DNA from: Sulfurihydrogenibium azorense Az-Fu1
GTDB taxonomy: Bacteria > Aquificota > Aquificia > Aquificales > Hydrogenothermaceae
Direction of reading: 5' to 3'
Assembly (NCBI RefSeq): GCF_000021545.1
Contig: NC_012438.1
Span: 186,001 to 250,000 of the forward strand
DNA: 64,000 nucleotides
Within the stretch, counting starts at the first letter, position 1; each line of letters starts with the position of its first letter. The position numbers were made by a program, and so were the translations under genes. Under the pieces are notes generated by a model that was given only the letters and a program-made list of their open reading frames with translations, did not search any database and had not been told where the DNA came from. Below, one piece after another: positions 17,454 through 27,786 of this stretch.

Positions 17454-19370
17454 TTATTTGCTTGATTTAATAAGCTCTTCTATTTGTTTTGGTTTTGAGA
17501 AGTAGTACCCTTGTCCGTAATCGATACCTATTTGTTTTATTATGTTTAGTATATCTTCATTTTCTACATATTCTGCAATTGTTTTTATTTTCATCTTTTT
17601 GCAAAAACCTGTTATCATCTTAACAACTTCAAAAGAAACTTGATCTGTTGTAATATTCTTTATAAGGTTTGCATCTATTTTTAGATAATCAATGTTTAAC
17701 CTTAAAAGGTAAACAAAGTTTGAGTATCCACTACCAAAATCGTCTAAACAGATAATGTATCCAGCTTTTTTTAGACTGCTTATTATTTTTACTATCTCTT
17801 CGTATGCAAGGGCATCTTCTGTCTCTACTATCTCAAGCATAAGTCTTTTTACAACATCTTTATCTTTTGCTATATCTAAAAGTATGTCTATTGTTGACCT
17901 GTTTAGTATATCTGATGGCTTTAGGTTTATACTTACTTTTATATCAGGGTAATCTTTTAGTATTTTTAGGTTGTACTCTATGACTTCTTTTGTAAGTTTA
18001 GTGTATAGGAAAGTGTTTTCTATAACGTTTAAAAATTGATAAGGTGGGATTGTATTACCTTCTTTGTCTTTAATTCGGACGAGAGCTTCATAGTGGGAGA
18101 CAGTTCCATCTTTTAAAGATACTATAGGTTGGTAAAGGCAGAAAAGTCTTTTATCTTCAATTGCTTCTTTTATCTGGGAAACTTTTAGAGCTTTTTCTGA
18201 GGACTGGTTCTCTTCGTCGTAAATCTCTATTCTGTTTCTTCCTTTTGTTTTAGCTTTATATAGAGCAACGTCAGCCTTTTTTATAGCTTCTTGTAAAGTT
18301 TTGATTTTATCCGTATCTAAAAATATACCTACTGATAAGGTTGTTTTGAGGTAGTCATTTTCGTTTATCTTTATCTTTAAGTTTTCTACTGCTTTCCTTA
18401 TTCTTTCTGCAACATTAATGTAGTTGAGATTATCTACAGATCTTTCTTTGTTTAAAATTATTAAAAATTCCTCTCCTCCGTATCTTATAACTATGTTATT
18501 TTCTCTAACATTCTTTTTAATCGTTTCTGCTACTGTCTTTAAAACGTTGTCTCCTACTAAATGACCATAAGTATCGTTAATCTTTTTAAAGAAATCTACG
18601 TCTGCAACTATCACAACAAAGTCTTTTAAGTTTTTATTTTCTATCTCTTCTAAATAGTTTCTGTTGTATAGTCCTGTAAGGCTGTCAATGAGACTTCTTT
18701 TTTTGTAGTATAAAGTTTTTATAACTCCTACAATAGCAACATTTGCAAGTAATACTATAAACACTATAACTATAAGTATAGCTTTACGTATTGAGTCTAC
18801 TAAACTTTTAATCTCTTGTACTTCTTTTATGGTGTAATCTTTTATAAGTATGTAGTTTATATTATTTTTATCTTTAAATGGGATGTATAAAGTCAATCCT
18901 AAAGTTGGTGTGTTTGTATGTATTAAATATTTATATTCCATGTCCTTTATTGCTTGGTTTACAATTGGCAGCTCTGATGGAAGGAGTTGAATATACTCAA
19001 ATGGTTCCATTCTATCTTTTTTAGATACATCAAGAGCTATAAAAAACTGTTCTCCCGATTTAAAGATAATGTATAAATATTCTGTGTTAGGTGTATTTAG
19101 AACTTCTAAGAGTTCATTTGAATTTTTAACAAAGTCACTATCGTGTATTTTTGATATCAATGAATTTTGAGATTTTTCTTTAATCTTTCTTATGACATTT
19201 TCAGCTACATCTACTTCTTTTCCTAAGTCTTTTTCAATGATAACATTTTGAATATTTTTTTCATATTTTGGTAGGTATAAATATAAAGAGAATAAAACAA
19301 GTAAAGATATAACAGTGATCCATATGCTTACTACATTCTTTTTTATCTCTTTAAAAAGTTGCTTTATCAT
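17454..19370 (-). CDS. membrane GGDEF-EAL c-di-GMP enzyme with periplasmic sensor
   Basis: The 638-residue protein has a membrane helix at about 13-33, a periplasmic domain of about 160 residues, a second helix at about 196-218, then GGDEF and EAL domains. The cyclase motif GGEEF (298-302) is intact but the inhibitory site reads RENN rather than RxxD. The phosphodiesterase domain keeps EALVR (428-432) and DDFGSGYS (543-550), so both activities are possible. Its start overlaps the end of the upstream periplasmic-protein gene, which follows a TonB-type receptor. By analogy with YfiR-YfiN the small periplasmic protein may control it; this is inference. Confidence 0.88.
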   Translation of the reverse strand: MIKQLFKEIKKNVVSIWITVISLLVLFSLYLYLPKYEKNIQNVIIEKDLGKEVDVAENVIRKIKEKSQNSLISKIHDSDFVKNSNELLEVLNTPNTEYLYIIFKSGEQFFIALDVSKKDRMEPFEYIQLLPSELPIVNQAIKDMEYKYLIHTNTPTLGLTLYIPFKDKNNINYILIKDYTIKEVQEIKSLVDSIRKAILIVIVFIVLLANVAIVGVIKTLYYKKRSLIDSLTGLYNRNYLEEIENKNLKDFVVIVADVDFFKKINDTYGHLVGDNVLKTVAETIKKNVRENNIVIRYGGEEFLIILNKERSVDNLNYINVAERIRKAVENLKIKINENDYLKTTLSVGIFLDTDKIKTLQEAIKKADVALYKAKTKGRNRIEIYDEENQSSEKALKVSQIKEAIEDKRLFCLYQPIVSLKDGTVSHYEALVRIKDKEGNTIPPYQFLNVIENTFLYTKLTKEVIEYNLKILKDYPDIKVSINLKPSDILNRSTIDILLDIAKDKDVVKRLMLEIVETEDALAYEEIVKIISSLKKAGYIICLDDFGSGYSNFVYLLRLNIDYLKIDANLIKNITTDQVSFEVVKMITGFCKKMKIKTIAEYVENEDILNIIKQIGIDYGQGYYFSKPKQIEELIKSSK

Positions 19371-19849
19371 ATTTCAGCAATAGTTATTGCATTAGTATTG
19401 TAAATGAATTTTTGAGATAAGTTTTCTGATTTGATTATAAATCTATTATATTCAGAGGGTAATTGTATATCAAACTTTTTTAGTCTGTCTTCTAAAAAGA
19501 TTAGTTGTGGTCTTCCTTTTTTCCAGTATAATCCTCCTATCGCATTTTTTAGTTTTTTCAAGATTTCTTCATTTAGAGCTACTACAGGTTTATCATTGTA
19601 TGGTACTTCTTTGTCGGCTATTATTATATCTGCTTTTTCACAGTTTGTTATGTGTATTTTCGTACAATATTTTTGTATATACTGGATTTTTTCTGAGCCG
19701 TATATACAAACGTATATTAACTGTTTTTGAGTGATGTCTGATAAAACTTTTTCCAGTAATCTAACTTCAACTTGGATAGGGTCTTCTTGAGATAAGGCTT
19801 TAAAAGAGATAACTAAAATAAAAGCCAGTAAAATTTTTAAAGTTTTCAT
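19367..19849 (-). CDS. small periplasmic protein, YfiR-like (tentative)
   Basis: A 160-residue exported protein: MKTLKILLAFILVISFKALSQ is a cleavable signal peptide. The mature part has QLIYVCIYGSEKIQ, KADIIIADKEV and IGGLYWKKGRPQLIFLEDRL, a pattern that resembles the DUF4154/YfiR family of periplasmic repressors of diguanylate cyclases, and has two cysteines (IQKYCTK and ITNCEK) that could form a disulfide. It lies one base after the receptor gene and overlaps the GGDEF-EAL gene by four bases. The family call is from memory of the pattern and needs a profile search. Confidence 0.55.
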   Translation of the reverse strand: MKTLKILLAFILVISFKALSQEDPIQVEVRLLEKVLSDITQKQLIYVCIYGSEKIQYIQKYCTKIHITNCEKADIIIADKEVPYNDKPVVALNEEILKKLKNAIGGLYWKKGRPQLIFLEDRLKKFDIQLPSEYNRFIIKSENLSQKFIYNTNAITIAEI

Positions 19850-19850
19850 C

Positions 19851-21770
19851 TTAGAATACCTTTTCTATACCTATTGTTAACTTTCTATCGTATGCATCAA
19901 ATATACCAACTTGGTTAGGATAACCAAATAAAACAGTCTTGTAGGAACTGTTTAATAAGTTTTCTCCTTTTGCTCTAATACTTAAATTTCGGTCAAAATT
20001 GTAAATAAGTCCAATGTTTAAATTATATGTTGAATTAATTTTTTTGTCGAAAACTTCAAAACCATTTCTATATATTAACTCTCCATAAAGGTCTAATCTG
20101 TCAAAAGAGTTAAAGCTTTTTATGGAGCCTCCAAATGTAGAGCTCATCTTTGAAGATTGTATAAAAGTTTTAAATATATCAAATACTATCTTGTTATCTG
20201 GAGTTATTTTGTAAGTGTATTCAAAATCTAAAAGATGGGATGGGATACCTCTCCAGTTTATAGTACCATTTGGAGTAAAATATATTAAATCCTTAGCGTA
20301 GGTGTAGCCATAAAAAAGCTTTAAAATACTTTTATCTTTCTCATAAACAATTTCAGAAGAAAAACCTTTCATCTTCTCTACTTTTAAGTCCTTTGGATTT
20401 TGAGATTGTTCTAATTCATAGAAAGATGGTGGTATGTAGGTTTTTGTTATAAAACTTTTTATGTAAAGGTTATGGGTTATAAAAGACGTGTGTCCGATTC
20501 TTGCTATAAACTCTTTTATATCTGGTAGATTCTCTCTTCTGTAGTAGTCGTATTTTAGACTTAAAAATATGAGATTTTTTTCATTTACATTGTACTGGTT
20601 TTCAGCAAAAACTGTGTAAAGGTCTATTCTGTTGAATTTAAGAAAGTCCTTAATAGAGCCTGATGTAAATCCTGATAAAGTAAACGCTTTATAATCAGCT
20701 TTTTCCACATCATTTTGTTTTATTTTGTATGAAGCTCCTATTAGTAGGGCGTTGTTGTCTGTTTTAAACTCTTTTGATATATAGAATATGTATTTTTTTA
20801 AGTTTCTTTTTTCATAATAGTAGTAAGGGATTAATGAAGATGGGTTATATACAGGTAAAACAAAAATACCACCTTCATTAAATTTATTTTCAAACTCTCC
20901 TTTTCTTTCGTTGTAATCATAGGAGATGTTAAAGGTTAGGGATTTGTCTTCAAGTAGTTTTTGGGTAAGGGATATGTAGAAATCTTGAGATTGTGTGTTA
21001 GATATGTCTGGAGAAATGTCAACTGCCAATCCCTTAAATGCATCTCTGTTTACCCTTGCAAAGTTAAATGTAAGTTGAGTGTCGTAGTAATTAAGTTTAA
21101 AAATACCAAAAACTGATTGGGAGTCTCTGTTTAGAGGGTTGTTATTGTAGTGGTAAGTCTTATAGTTGTTGTATCCTTTATAAATACTTACAAGGTAAGA
21201 GATGTTTTCTTTTATAGGTCTTGCATCTGTAAAGCTGTAAGAATAACCTTTTCTTGTATCCAATAATCCTTTAATTGTTGTAGAGTTTTCTCTTTTAGGG
21301 TCTTTTGTGTATAGTTTTATGATTAATATTGAAGGTTCATTACCAATTCTTACAGCTCCTGCTCCAAGATATATTTCTATGTGGTCTATGGCATCTAAGG
21401 GATAGTTGTCGTAGAGTAGAAATGGATTGTCTGTATGTATTGAACTTACCTCGTGGTCGTCTATAAAAAGTCTATAAGAAGTGTTTAAACCGGCAGGTAA
21501 GCCAGCAGCGATCAACTGATAAACTCCGAAAGTGTTTGGAATGTAGGAGTGAAGTTTTAAAGATTTTAAAATGTCAGACAGGGTATTTGCCTGCATTATC
21601 TCTAAATCTTTTCTTGTTATTGTTATGTAATGTCCAAGACTTTCAACTTTTGTTCTGTTGGAAAGGTCTGCAGCTTCTTCGTACTTATCCAGTAAAGTTG
21701 TTATATCTTCTTGGGCAAATGTAGTGTTAATTATAAAAATACTTGCTAATAATACCACTACTTTTTTCAT
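19851..21770 (-). CDS. TonB-dependent receptor-like outer membrane protein
   Basis: A 639-residue protein with signal peptide MKKVVVLLASIFIINTTFAQ. A plug domain follows (YITITRKDLEIMQANTLSDIL, then VSSIHTDNPF and IDHIEIYLGAGAVRIGN), then alternating aromatic-rich strands of a beta-barrel ending in a C-terminal Phe, as needed for BAM insertion. The start of the mature protein lacks an obvious Ton box, so energised transport is uncertain. The ligand is unknown; iron chelates, cobalamin or a sensed molecule are possible. It is the first gene of a three-gene unit with the periplasmic protein and the c-di-GMP enzyme. Confidence 0.8.
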   Translation of the reverse strand: MKKVVVLLASIFIINTTFAQEDITTLLDKYEEAADLSNRTKVESLGHYITITRKDLEIMQANTLSDILKSLKLHSYIPNTFGVYQLIAAGLPAGLNTSYRLFIDDHEVSSIHTDNPFLLYDNYPLDAIDHIEIYLGAGAVRIGNEPSILIIKLYTKDPKRENSTTIKGLLDTRKGYSYSFTDARPIKENISYLVSIYKGYNNYKTYHYNNNPLNRDSQSVFGIFKLNYYDTQLTFNFARVNRDAFKGLAVDISPDISNTQSQDFYISLTQKLLEDKSLTFNISYDYNERKGEFENKFNEGGIFVLPVYNPSSLIPYYYYEKRNLKKYIFYISKEFKTDNNALLIGASYKIKQNDVEKADYKAFTLSGFTSGSIKDFLKFNRIDLYTVFAENQYNVNEKNLIFLSLKYDYYRRENLPDIKEFIARIGHTSFITHNLYIKSFITKTYIPPSFYELEQSQNPKDLKVEKMKGFSSEIVYEKDKSILKLFYGYTYAKDLIYFTPNGTINWRGIPSHLLDFEYTYKITPDNKIVFDIFKTFIQSSKMSSTFGGSIKSFNSFDRLDLYGELIYRNGFEVFDKKINSTYNLNIGLIYNFDRNLSIRAKGENLLNSSYKTVLFGYPNQVGIFDAYDRKLTIGIEKVF

Positions 21771-21794
21771 TTAGTTATTCCTTTTCTTATTGTG

Positions 21795-22415
21795 TTATAG
21801 TAATCTAAAATCTTTTTCGGTATGGAAGGAAAGATTTATAAACTTAACTTCGTCTTTTGAGTTGTTTGATAATACAAGAGATAATCCTGTGTTGTCGTGT
21901 CTAAACTTCCACAAGCATTCTATACCTAAGTTCATCACTATACAAAGTAATCCTTGGATAGAACCTCCGTGTCCTACAATCAGTATGTTTTCCTCTTTGG
22001 ATTTTTTTATATCTTCCCAGAAGAGTCTTAGTCTTTTTTCAAAATGGTGTGGGTCTTCTTGTTTTGGTAGTGGATGTTTTACGGGGTTAGAAAGCCAGTT
22101 GTAAAAATGATCTTTTGCGTTTTGGTATATCCAGTCGTAAGATAATCCTTCCCACGTGCCAAAGTGCATCTCTCTAACTCTTTCATCTACATTAACTTGT
22201 AAGCCTAAAATATCTGCTACTGTTTTAGCAGTTTGGTAAGCTCTTTTTAAATCTGATGATACTATCTTTTGGATGTTTTTATCTTTTAAAAACTCTCCCA
22301 GTGCTTTGGCCTGTTTTATGCCTTTTTCAGTCAGCTGAGTGTCTATGTGTCCCTGAACTATCTTTTTTGCGTTGTACTCACTTTCTCCGTGTCTGCAAAG
22401 GTATATGTACTTCAT
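21795..22415 (-). CDS. histidine phosphatase (phosphoglycerate mutase-like)
   Basis: A 206-residue member of the histidine phosphatase superfamily. The catalytic RHGESEYN opens the protein (phospho-His near residue 9), with SSDLKRAYQTA, the acid in VREMHFGTWEG and the second histidine in ILIVGHGGSIQG. Members include cofactor-dependent phosphoglycerate mutases, alpha-ribazole phosphatase and, in Aquificales, a metal-independent phosphoserine phosphatase (established in Hydrogenobacter), so serine synthesis is a plausible role. Its start overlaps the end of the acetyltransferase gene. Confidence 0.85.
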   Translation of the reverse strand: MKYIYLCRHGESEYNAKKIVQGHIDTQLTEKGIKQAKALGEFLKDKNIQKIVSSDLKRAYQTAKTVADILGLQVNVDERVREMHFGTWEGLSYDWIYQNAKDHFYNWLSNPVKHPLPKQEDPHHFEKRLRLFWEDIKKSKEENILIVGHGGSIQGLLCIVMNLGIECLWKFRHDNTGLSLVLSNNSKDEVKFINLSFHTEKDFRLL

Positions 22416-22864
22416 AGCTGGATCACCACTGGAACTTCTTTACAGTCGTTGAATTTTACACAGTGGATACACTCTGTCCAGACTTTCTGTGGAAAGTTTG
22501 ATTTATCTGTAATTTTAAATCCTAACTTTTCAAAAAAAGAGGGAACGTAGGTTAGTGCAAAAACTTTCTTTATACCAAGTTGTTTTGCATCTTCTAAACA
22601 AGCCTCAACAATTTTTCTTCCTATACCGTGGTTTTGGTAATCTTCTAAGACGGCTAAAGACTTTATCTCTGCCAAGTCTTCCCAGTATACGTGTAAAGAC
22701 CCAACTCCTACGATTTTACCGCCAACTTCATACACATAAAAATCTCTAATGTTTTCGTATATACTGTTTAAACTTCTTGGAAGTAGAACTTCTTTTAATG
22801 CAAAATGTTGAAGTATTTTAAAAATACTCTCTGCGTCTTTAACTTTCGCTTTTCTCAGGCTCAA
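22412..22864 (-). CDS. argA: GNAT acetyltransferase, short ArgA-type N-acetylglutamate synthase
   Basis: A 150-residue GNAT domain with the acetyl-CoA loop [15 protein letters not shown]. Its [18 protein letters not shown] beginning and cysteine-containing tail ([14 protein letters not shown]) are typical of short, stand-alone N-acetylglutamate synthases that start arginine biosynthesis; the specific role is likely but unproven. The start is a TTG at 22864 inside the last codons of lon, in another frame, and the stop overlaps the phosphatase start, so its translation depends on the lon message. Confidence 0.72.
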   Translation of the reverse strand: MSLRKAKVKDAESIFKILQHFALKEVLLPRSLNSIYENIRDFYVYEVGGKIVGVGSLHVYWEDLAEIKSLAVLEDYQNHGIGRKIVEACLEDAKQLGIKKVFALTYVPSFFEKLGFKITDKSNFPQKVWTECIHCVKFNDCKEVPVVIQL

Positions 22865-25220
22865 TCTTCTTATCCTTTAAAGCTATTTTTAACACTTCAT
22901 CTATGTGGTCTACAAATATAAGGTTTACAGATTTTCTTACGTAAGCTGGAAGGTCAGACATCACTTCTTCTTTGTTGCCTTTTGGTAGTATTACGTTTTT
23001 TATTCCTGCTCTTTTTGCTGCCAGTATCTTCTCTTTTAGTCCTCCTATTGGAAGGACTTTACCTGTAAGGGTTATCTCTCCTGTCATTGCTACATCAGAC
23101 CTTACTGGTCTACCTGAAAGTAAAGATGTAATTGCCGTTGTTATAGCTATACCTGCAGATGGTCCATCTTTTGGTATTGCTCCTGCAGGAACGTGGACGT
23201 GGACATCGTATTTATTAAAATCTTCTGGGTCTATACCAAGTTCTTGGGCTTTTGACTTAACATATGAGTATGCTATCTTTGCAGACTCTTTCATTACATC
23301 TCCTAATGAACCTGTTAGGATTAAATTTCCTTTTCCCGGCATTTTTGTAGCTTCTATCTTTAGTATCTCTCCTCCTACTTCAGTCCAAGCAAGCCCTGTA
23401 ACGACTCCTACCTCGTCTTTTTCTTCTTTCTCTAGTGTGTATATAGGCGAACCTAACAGTTTTTTAACAGTTTTTTCTGTGATTTTGTACTTCTTCTTTT
23501 TACCTTTTTCTACTATCTCTTTTGCTATCTTCCTTATGATTGACCCTATCTGTCTTTCTAAGTTTCTAACGCCAGCTTCCCTTGTGTATCCTCTGATGAT
23601 GAACTGTATGGCTTTGTCTGTAAACTCTACCGTTTTTTCATCTAAACCGTTTTCTTTAAGTTGTTTTGGTATGAGGTACTTTTTGGCTATCATTAACTTT
23701 TCTTCTTCTGAATATCCAGATAATCTTATAACTTCCATTCTGTCTAGTAGTGGTCTTGAGATTGTGTCTATCCTGTTTGCGGTGCATATAAACATCACTT
23801 CTGAAAGGTCAAAAGGAACTCCAAGGTAATGGTCAACAAACTCTCTATTTTGCTCTGGGTCTAAAACTTCAAGTAATGCAGCTGTAGGGTCTCCTCTAAA
23901 GTCTAAACCTATCTTATCTACTTCATCAAGCATTATAACAGGATTTTTTGTTCCTGCTTGTTTTATAGCTTGAATTATCTTTCCGGGGAGAGCTCCTACG
24001 TATGTTCTTCTGTGTCCTCTTATTTCTGCTTCATCCCTTACACCACCTAAGGATATTCTTATAAACTTTCTACCTAATGCCTTTGCTATTGATTTTCCAA
24101 GTGAAGTTTTACCTACTCCCGGTGGTCCTACAAAACATAGAATAGGGCCTTTTATAGATTGATCTTTGGTTTTTTGTTTCTTTAGTTTTAGTACTGCTAG
24201 ATACTCTAAGATTCTTTCTTTTATCTTTTCAAGGTCATAGTGGTCTTCATCTAATATTTTCTTTGCAAGTTTTAAATCAAGTCTGTCTTTAGTCCTTTTG
24301 TTCCATGGAAGCTCTACTAACCAGTCAAGGTAAGTTCTTATAACGCCAGCTTCAGCAGAGTCTGGATGCATCTTTTCAAGTCTTTTAAGCTGTTTTTCAG
24401 CTTCTTCTTTTACGTAATCTGGCATTCCAGACTCTTCTATTTTCTTTCTGTAATTTTCTATCTCTTCTTTTCTTTCGTCTTTTTCTCCAAGCTCTTCTTG
24501 GATTGCTTTTATCTGTTGTCTTAAGAAATACTCTCTCTGGTCTTTTTCTATAGCTTCTCTGGCTGATACTCTTATTTTATGCTGTAGTTCTAATATTCCT
24601 ACTTCTTTTAAGAGTTTATCATGAACGACTCTTAACCTTTCTACCGGGTCAAGGATGTAAAGTATCTCTTGAGCTTCTTCTGGCTTTAAGTCTAAAACCG
24701 ATGCAACAACATCTGCAAGTCTTCCCGGTTCTTCTATAGATTTTATAATTTCTACTAAATCTGGAATTATCTGTTTTCCAAGGGATATAGCTTTGTCTAT
24801 AAGGTCTCGAGTTGAGTGTTTAAGTGCTTCTATTTCTATTGTTTCTTCTACTTCTTCATCTTCTATGATATCAACTTCTACCTCATAGTATCCGTTTGTC
24901 TTTCTTAACTGTTTTATCCTTCCTCTTGTTACACCTTGGACTAAAACTTTTAATCTTTCGTCTTCAAGTTTCATCATTCTTATGATAGTGGCTACTACTC
25001 CTATCTCGTGAATATCTTTTAAAGAAGGTTTTTCTATATCTTTATCTTTTTGAAGAGCTAAGAATATGTATCTATTGTTATTATCTATAGCTTCTTCTAC
25101 TGCCTTTATAGAAAAAGGTCTTCCTATAAAAAGGGGCATTACCATGTATGGGAAAACTACTAAGTCTCTCGTTGGTATTAAAGGATACTTTGAAGGGAGC
25201 TCTAAAAATTTCTCTTCCAT
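22839..25220 (-). CDS. lon: ATP-dependent protease Lon (LonA)
   Basis: This 793-residue protein is full length for LonA. It has the N-terminal substrate domain ([20 protein letters not shown]), the AAA+ module with Walker [10 protein letters not shown] and Walker [12 protein letters not shown], and a C-terminal serine-lysine protease site with Ser in [10 protein letters not shown] and Lys in [14 protein letters not shown]. It degrades misfolded and regulatory proteins in the cytosol. The small heat-shock protein gene is 19 bp upstream in the same direction, which fits a protein quality-control operon; no CIRCE element was seen. Confidence 0.97.
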   Translation of the reverse strand: MEEKFLELPSKYPLIPTRDLVVFPYMVMPLFIGRPFSIKAVEEAIDNNNRYIFLALQKDKDIEKPSLKDIHEIGVVATIIRMMKLEDERLKVLVQGVTRGRIKQLRKTNGYYEVEVDIIEDEEVEETIEIEALKHSTRDLIDKAISLGKQIIPDLVEIIKSIEEPGRLADVVASVLDLKPEEAQEILYILDPVERLRVVHDKLLKEVGILELQHKIRVSAREAIEKDQREYFLRQQIKAIQEELGEKDERKEEIENYRKKIEESGMPDYVKEEAEKQLKRLEKMHPDSAEAGVIRTYLDWLVELPWNKRTKDRLDLKLAKKILDEDHYDLEKIKERILEYLAVLKLKKQKTKDQSIKGPILCFVGPPGVGKTSLGKSIAKALGRKFIRISLGGVRDEAEIRGHRRTYVGALPGKIIQAIKQAGTKNPVIMLDEVDKIGLDFRGDPTAALLEVLDPEQNREFVDHYLGVPFDLSEVMFICTANRIDTISRPLLDRMEVIRLSGYSEEEKLMIAKKYLIPKQLKENGLDEKTVEFTDKAIQFIIRGYTREAGVRNLERQIGSIIRKIAKEIVEKGKKKKYKITEKTVKKLLGSPIYTLEKEEKDEVGVVTGLAWTEVGGEILKIEATKMPGKGNLILTGSLGDVMKESAKIAYSYVKSKAQELGIDPEDFNKYDVHVHVPAGAIPKDGPSAGIAITTAITSLLSGRPVRSDVAMTGEITLTGKVLPIGGLKEKILAAKRAGIKNVILPKGNKEEVMSDLPAYVRKSVNLIFVDHIDEVLKIALKDKKIEPEKSES

Positions 25221-25239
25221 CTTACCTCCTGGTTTTGGT

Positions 25240-25575
25240 TTAAGGTATTAAGATTTTAAAACAAGTATCTATTATAAACTGATTTTTTGCTTTTGGTAAA
25301 TATACTGTTAAAACGCCGTTTTCATATATAGCTTTGGCTTGATTTAGATTTATTGCTGAAGGGAATTTTATAGTTCTTTTTATAAAGCCGTTAAACCTTT
25401 CTACTATATGGTATCTTCCTTTTATAATTTGGTTTCTAAATGCTTTAATCGTAATTGAGTTTTCATCTCCTGTTATCTCTATGTCCTGTTTGTCAACACC
25501 CGGAATGTCAACTATAACAATGTAAGCTTCGTCGTTTTCTATAACGTCGATAGGAGGTTTTTCTATGTTAAGCAA
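25240..25575 (-). CDS. small heat-shock protein, Hsp20/alpha-crystallin type
   Basis: A 111-residue alpha-crystallin domain protein. [17 protein letters not shown] starts the domain and [11 protein letters not shown] is the conserved A-x-x-x-n-G-v-L box near the end. The N-terminal arm is very short (about 13 residues) and the C-terminal tail ends FKILIP, an I-x-I/V-like oligomerisation motif. It would hold unfolding proteins in an ATP-independent way for refolding or for Lon, which is encoded next. The start lies within the end of trmD. Confidence 0.88.
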   Translation of the reverse strand: MLNIEKPPIDVIENDEAYIVIVDIPGVDKQDIEITGDENSITIKAFRNQIIKGRYHIVERFNGFIKRTIKFPSAINLNQAKAIYENGVLTVYLPKAKNQFIIDTCFKILIP

Positions 25576-26332
25576 TTTTTTCTCCTTTTAGGTAATCTTC
25601 AAAATTTTTACCTTTATAAATATACTCAAGCATCTTTTTGTCTTCAAGGGATAAAACGGCTTTCTCAAGTAAGTCTGGTCTTTTCTCGTAAGTTTTTTTT
25701 AGTTGCATAAATCTTCTCCAAAGGGATATGAGTTTGTGATTTCCTGATAGAAGAACTTCGGGAACTTTCATACCTCTAAACTCTGGTGGTCTTGTGTAGT
25801 TTGGATAACCTAACAGTCCATCACTAAAGGAGTCAACTTTTAAACTTTCTTCTTCTGAGAGAACTTGTGGGATAAGTCTTACAACGCTGTCCATTATTAC
25901 TACAGCTGCTGGTTCTCCCCCAGAAAGGATAAAGTCTCCTATTGATACTTCTTCGTCTACTATACTTTTGACTCTCTCATCAACCCCTTCGTACCTTCCA
26001 CAGATTATAACTATATCTTGTTTTTGGGATAACTCTTTTGCAAACTCTTGGTCAAACCTTCTTCCCCAAGGTTCAGTGATTAAGACGTAAGGATTTTTAG
26101 ATATCGTTTTTACATAATCGTAAGCTTTAAATATAGGCTCTGGTTTTAAAAGCATTCCCGGACCGCCTCCGTAGACAACATCGTCAACAGTCCGGTGTTT
26201 ATCTTCTGTAAAGTCCCTTAGGTTTACAGTGTTTATTTCAACTTTACCACTTTTTATAGCTTTACTTACTATTCCGTAATTTTTAAAACAGTCAAAGTAT
26301 CCGGGAAATATCGTAAAAACAAAAAATCTCAT
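25568..26332 (-). CDS. trmD: tRNA (guanine37-N1)-methyltransferase
   Basis: TrmD methylates G37 next to the anticodon and prevents +1 frameshifting. This 254-residue SPOUT protein shows [13 protein letters not shown], the AdoMet knot [33 protein letters not shown] and [22 protein letters not shown] in shortened form. Length is normal. It overlaps gatA at its start and hsp20 at its end. The usual rpsP-rimM-rplS neighbours are absent, as often in Aquificales. Confidence 0.96.
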   Translation of the reverse strand: MRFFVFTIFPGYFDCFKNYGIVSKAIKSGKVEINTVNLRDFTEDKHRTVDDVVYGGGPGMLLKPEPIFKAYDYVKTISKNPYVLITEPWGRRFDQEFAKELSQKQDIVIICGRYEGVDERVKSIVDEEVSIGDFILSGGEPAAVVIMDSVVRLIPQVLSEEESLKVDSFSDGLLGYPNYTRPPEFRGMKVPEVLLSGNHKLISLWRRFMQLKKTYEKRPDLLEKAVLSLEDKKMLEYIYKGKNFEDYLKGEKIA

Positions 26333-27786
26333 TCCATAGGTACTTTTTCATAAAATCTATAGATGCTTTGCCATCTATAAGCAACTTTTAGTATCGTTGA
26401 TTCGTCAAATGGCTTTCCTATTATTTGCATTCCAACTGGTAGGTTATCTTTAAATCCACAAGGAATACTTACAGCTGGTAGTGTTGCCATGTTTATAGAA
26501 ACAGTGAATATGTCAGAAAGGTACATCTGGATTGGGTCGTTTGATTTTTCTCCTATCTTAAATGCTACATCTGGGGTTGTAGGTGTTATTATAACGTCAA
26601 CTTTTTCAAATGCTTTCATGTAGTCTTGATATATCAAAGTTCTAACTTTCTGAGCTTTTAGGTAGTAAGCATCGTAATATCCAGAAGATAAAGCGTAAGT
26701 TCCTACCATTATTCTTCTTTTTACTTCTTGGCCAAAGCCTTCGTCTCTTGTTTTTGAGTACATCTCTTCTAAGTCTTTGTAATCTTTTGTTCTGTATCCG
26801 TATCTTACTCCGTCAAACCTTGCAAGGTTAGAAGAAGCTTCTGATGGTGCTATTATGTAGTAGGTCTCTATTGCGTACTTTGAGTAAGGTAGAGATATCC
26901 ACTCTACACTCATTCCTTCTTTTTCAAGCTGTTTTACTGCATTCAAGATAATCTCTTTTATCTGAGGATTTAACTCTTCTGTGAAGAATTCCTGTGGAAG
27001 TCCTATTTTTAAACCTTTTACATCTTTCTTTATCTCTTCTAAAAAGTTTGGCAGTGGAATGTCTTTTGAAGTTGAGTCTCTACTGTCTTTTCCAGATATT
27101 ACGTTCATGATTAAAGCTGTATCTTCCACATACCTTGAGAAGGGTCCAATCTGGTCTAAAGATGAAGCAAATGCAACAAGTCCGTACCTTGAAACTCTAC
27201 CGTAAGTTGGTTTTAATCCTACTATTCCACAGAATGCAGCTGGCTGTCTGATAGACCCTCCAGTATCAGAACCTAAAGACAGAGGAACTGCTCCAGCTGC
27301 AACAACAGCTGCAGAACCTCCAGATGAACCTCCCGGAACTCTTTCTAAATCCCATGGGTTTTTAGTTGTAAAAAAGGCTGAGTTTTCTGTAGATGAACCC
27401 ATTGCAAATTCATCAAGGTTAGTTTTTCCTGTTATTATATAGCCTTGACTGTTTAACCTTTCTATTACAGTAGCATCGTAAACAGGAACAAAGTTTTCAA
27501 GGATTTTAGAAGCACATGTTGTTTTTATTCCTTTTGTTGATATGTTATCTTTTATTGCTATTGGCACTGCGAAAAGGTCTGGAATGTTATCTAACTTGGT
27601 TATCTCTTGGTCTTTCTCTTTAGCCTGTTTTATAGCTAACTCTTCTAAATCTGTGATGTAGGCGTTTATCTTAGGTTCTACCTGTTTTTTTCTTTCTATA
27701 AATGATTGGACTACTTCAGATGGTTTTATCTCTTTTTTCTTTATAAGGTTTGATATTTCTACAGCTGACTTTTTCCAAAGCTCCAT
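26329..27786 (-). CDS. gatA: Asp/Glu-tRNA amidotransferase subunit A
   Basis: A 485-residue amidase-signature subunit of GatCAB, which converts Glu-tRNA(Gln) and, where needed, Asp-tRNA(Asn) to the correct amides. The Ser-cisSer-Lys triad is visible: Lys in [10 protein letters not shown], the cis-Ser in [10 protein letters not shown], and the nucleophile in [13 protein letters not shown]. GatB and GatC are not in the window, so the complex is encoded at dispersed loci. Start overlaps the stop of the DksA-like gene and its end overlaps trmD, so these translation genes are coexpressed. Confidence 0.96.
   Translation of the reverse strand: MELWKKSAVEISNLIKKKEIKPSEVVQSFIERKKQVEPKINAYITDLEELAIKQAKEKDQEITKLDNIPDLFAVPIAIKDNISTKGIKTTCASKILENFVPVYDATVIERLNSQGYIITGKTNLDEFAMGSSTENSAFFTTKNPWDLERVPGGSSGGSAAVVAAGAVPLSLGSDTGGSIRQPAAFCGIVGLKPTYGRVSRYGLVAFASSLDQIGPFSRYVEDTALIMNVISGKDSRDSTSKDIPLPNFLEEIKKDVKGLKIGLPQEFFTEELNPQIKEIILNAVKQLEKEGMSVEWISLPYSKYAIETYYIIAPSEASSNLARFDGVRYGYRTKDYKDLEEMYSKTRDEGFGQEVKRRIMVGTYALSSGYYDAYYLKAQKVRTLIYQDYMKAFEKVDVIITPTTPDVAFKIGEKSNDPIQMYLSDIFTVSINMATLPAVSIPCGFKDNLPVGMQIIGKPFDESTILKVAYRWQSIYRFYEKVPME

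Noticed and set aside
22972-23829. 285-codon open frame antisense to lon
   Set aside because: It lies wholly opposite a highly conserved full-length lon gene, shows no family motifs and reflects codon bias of the real gene.
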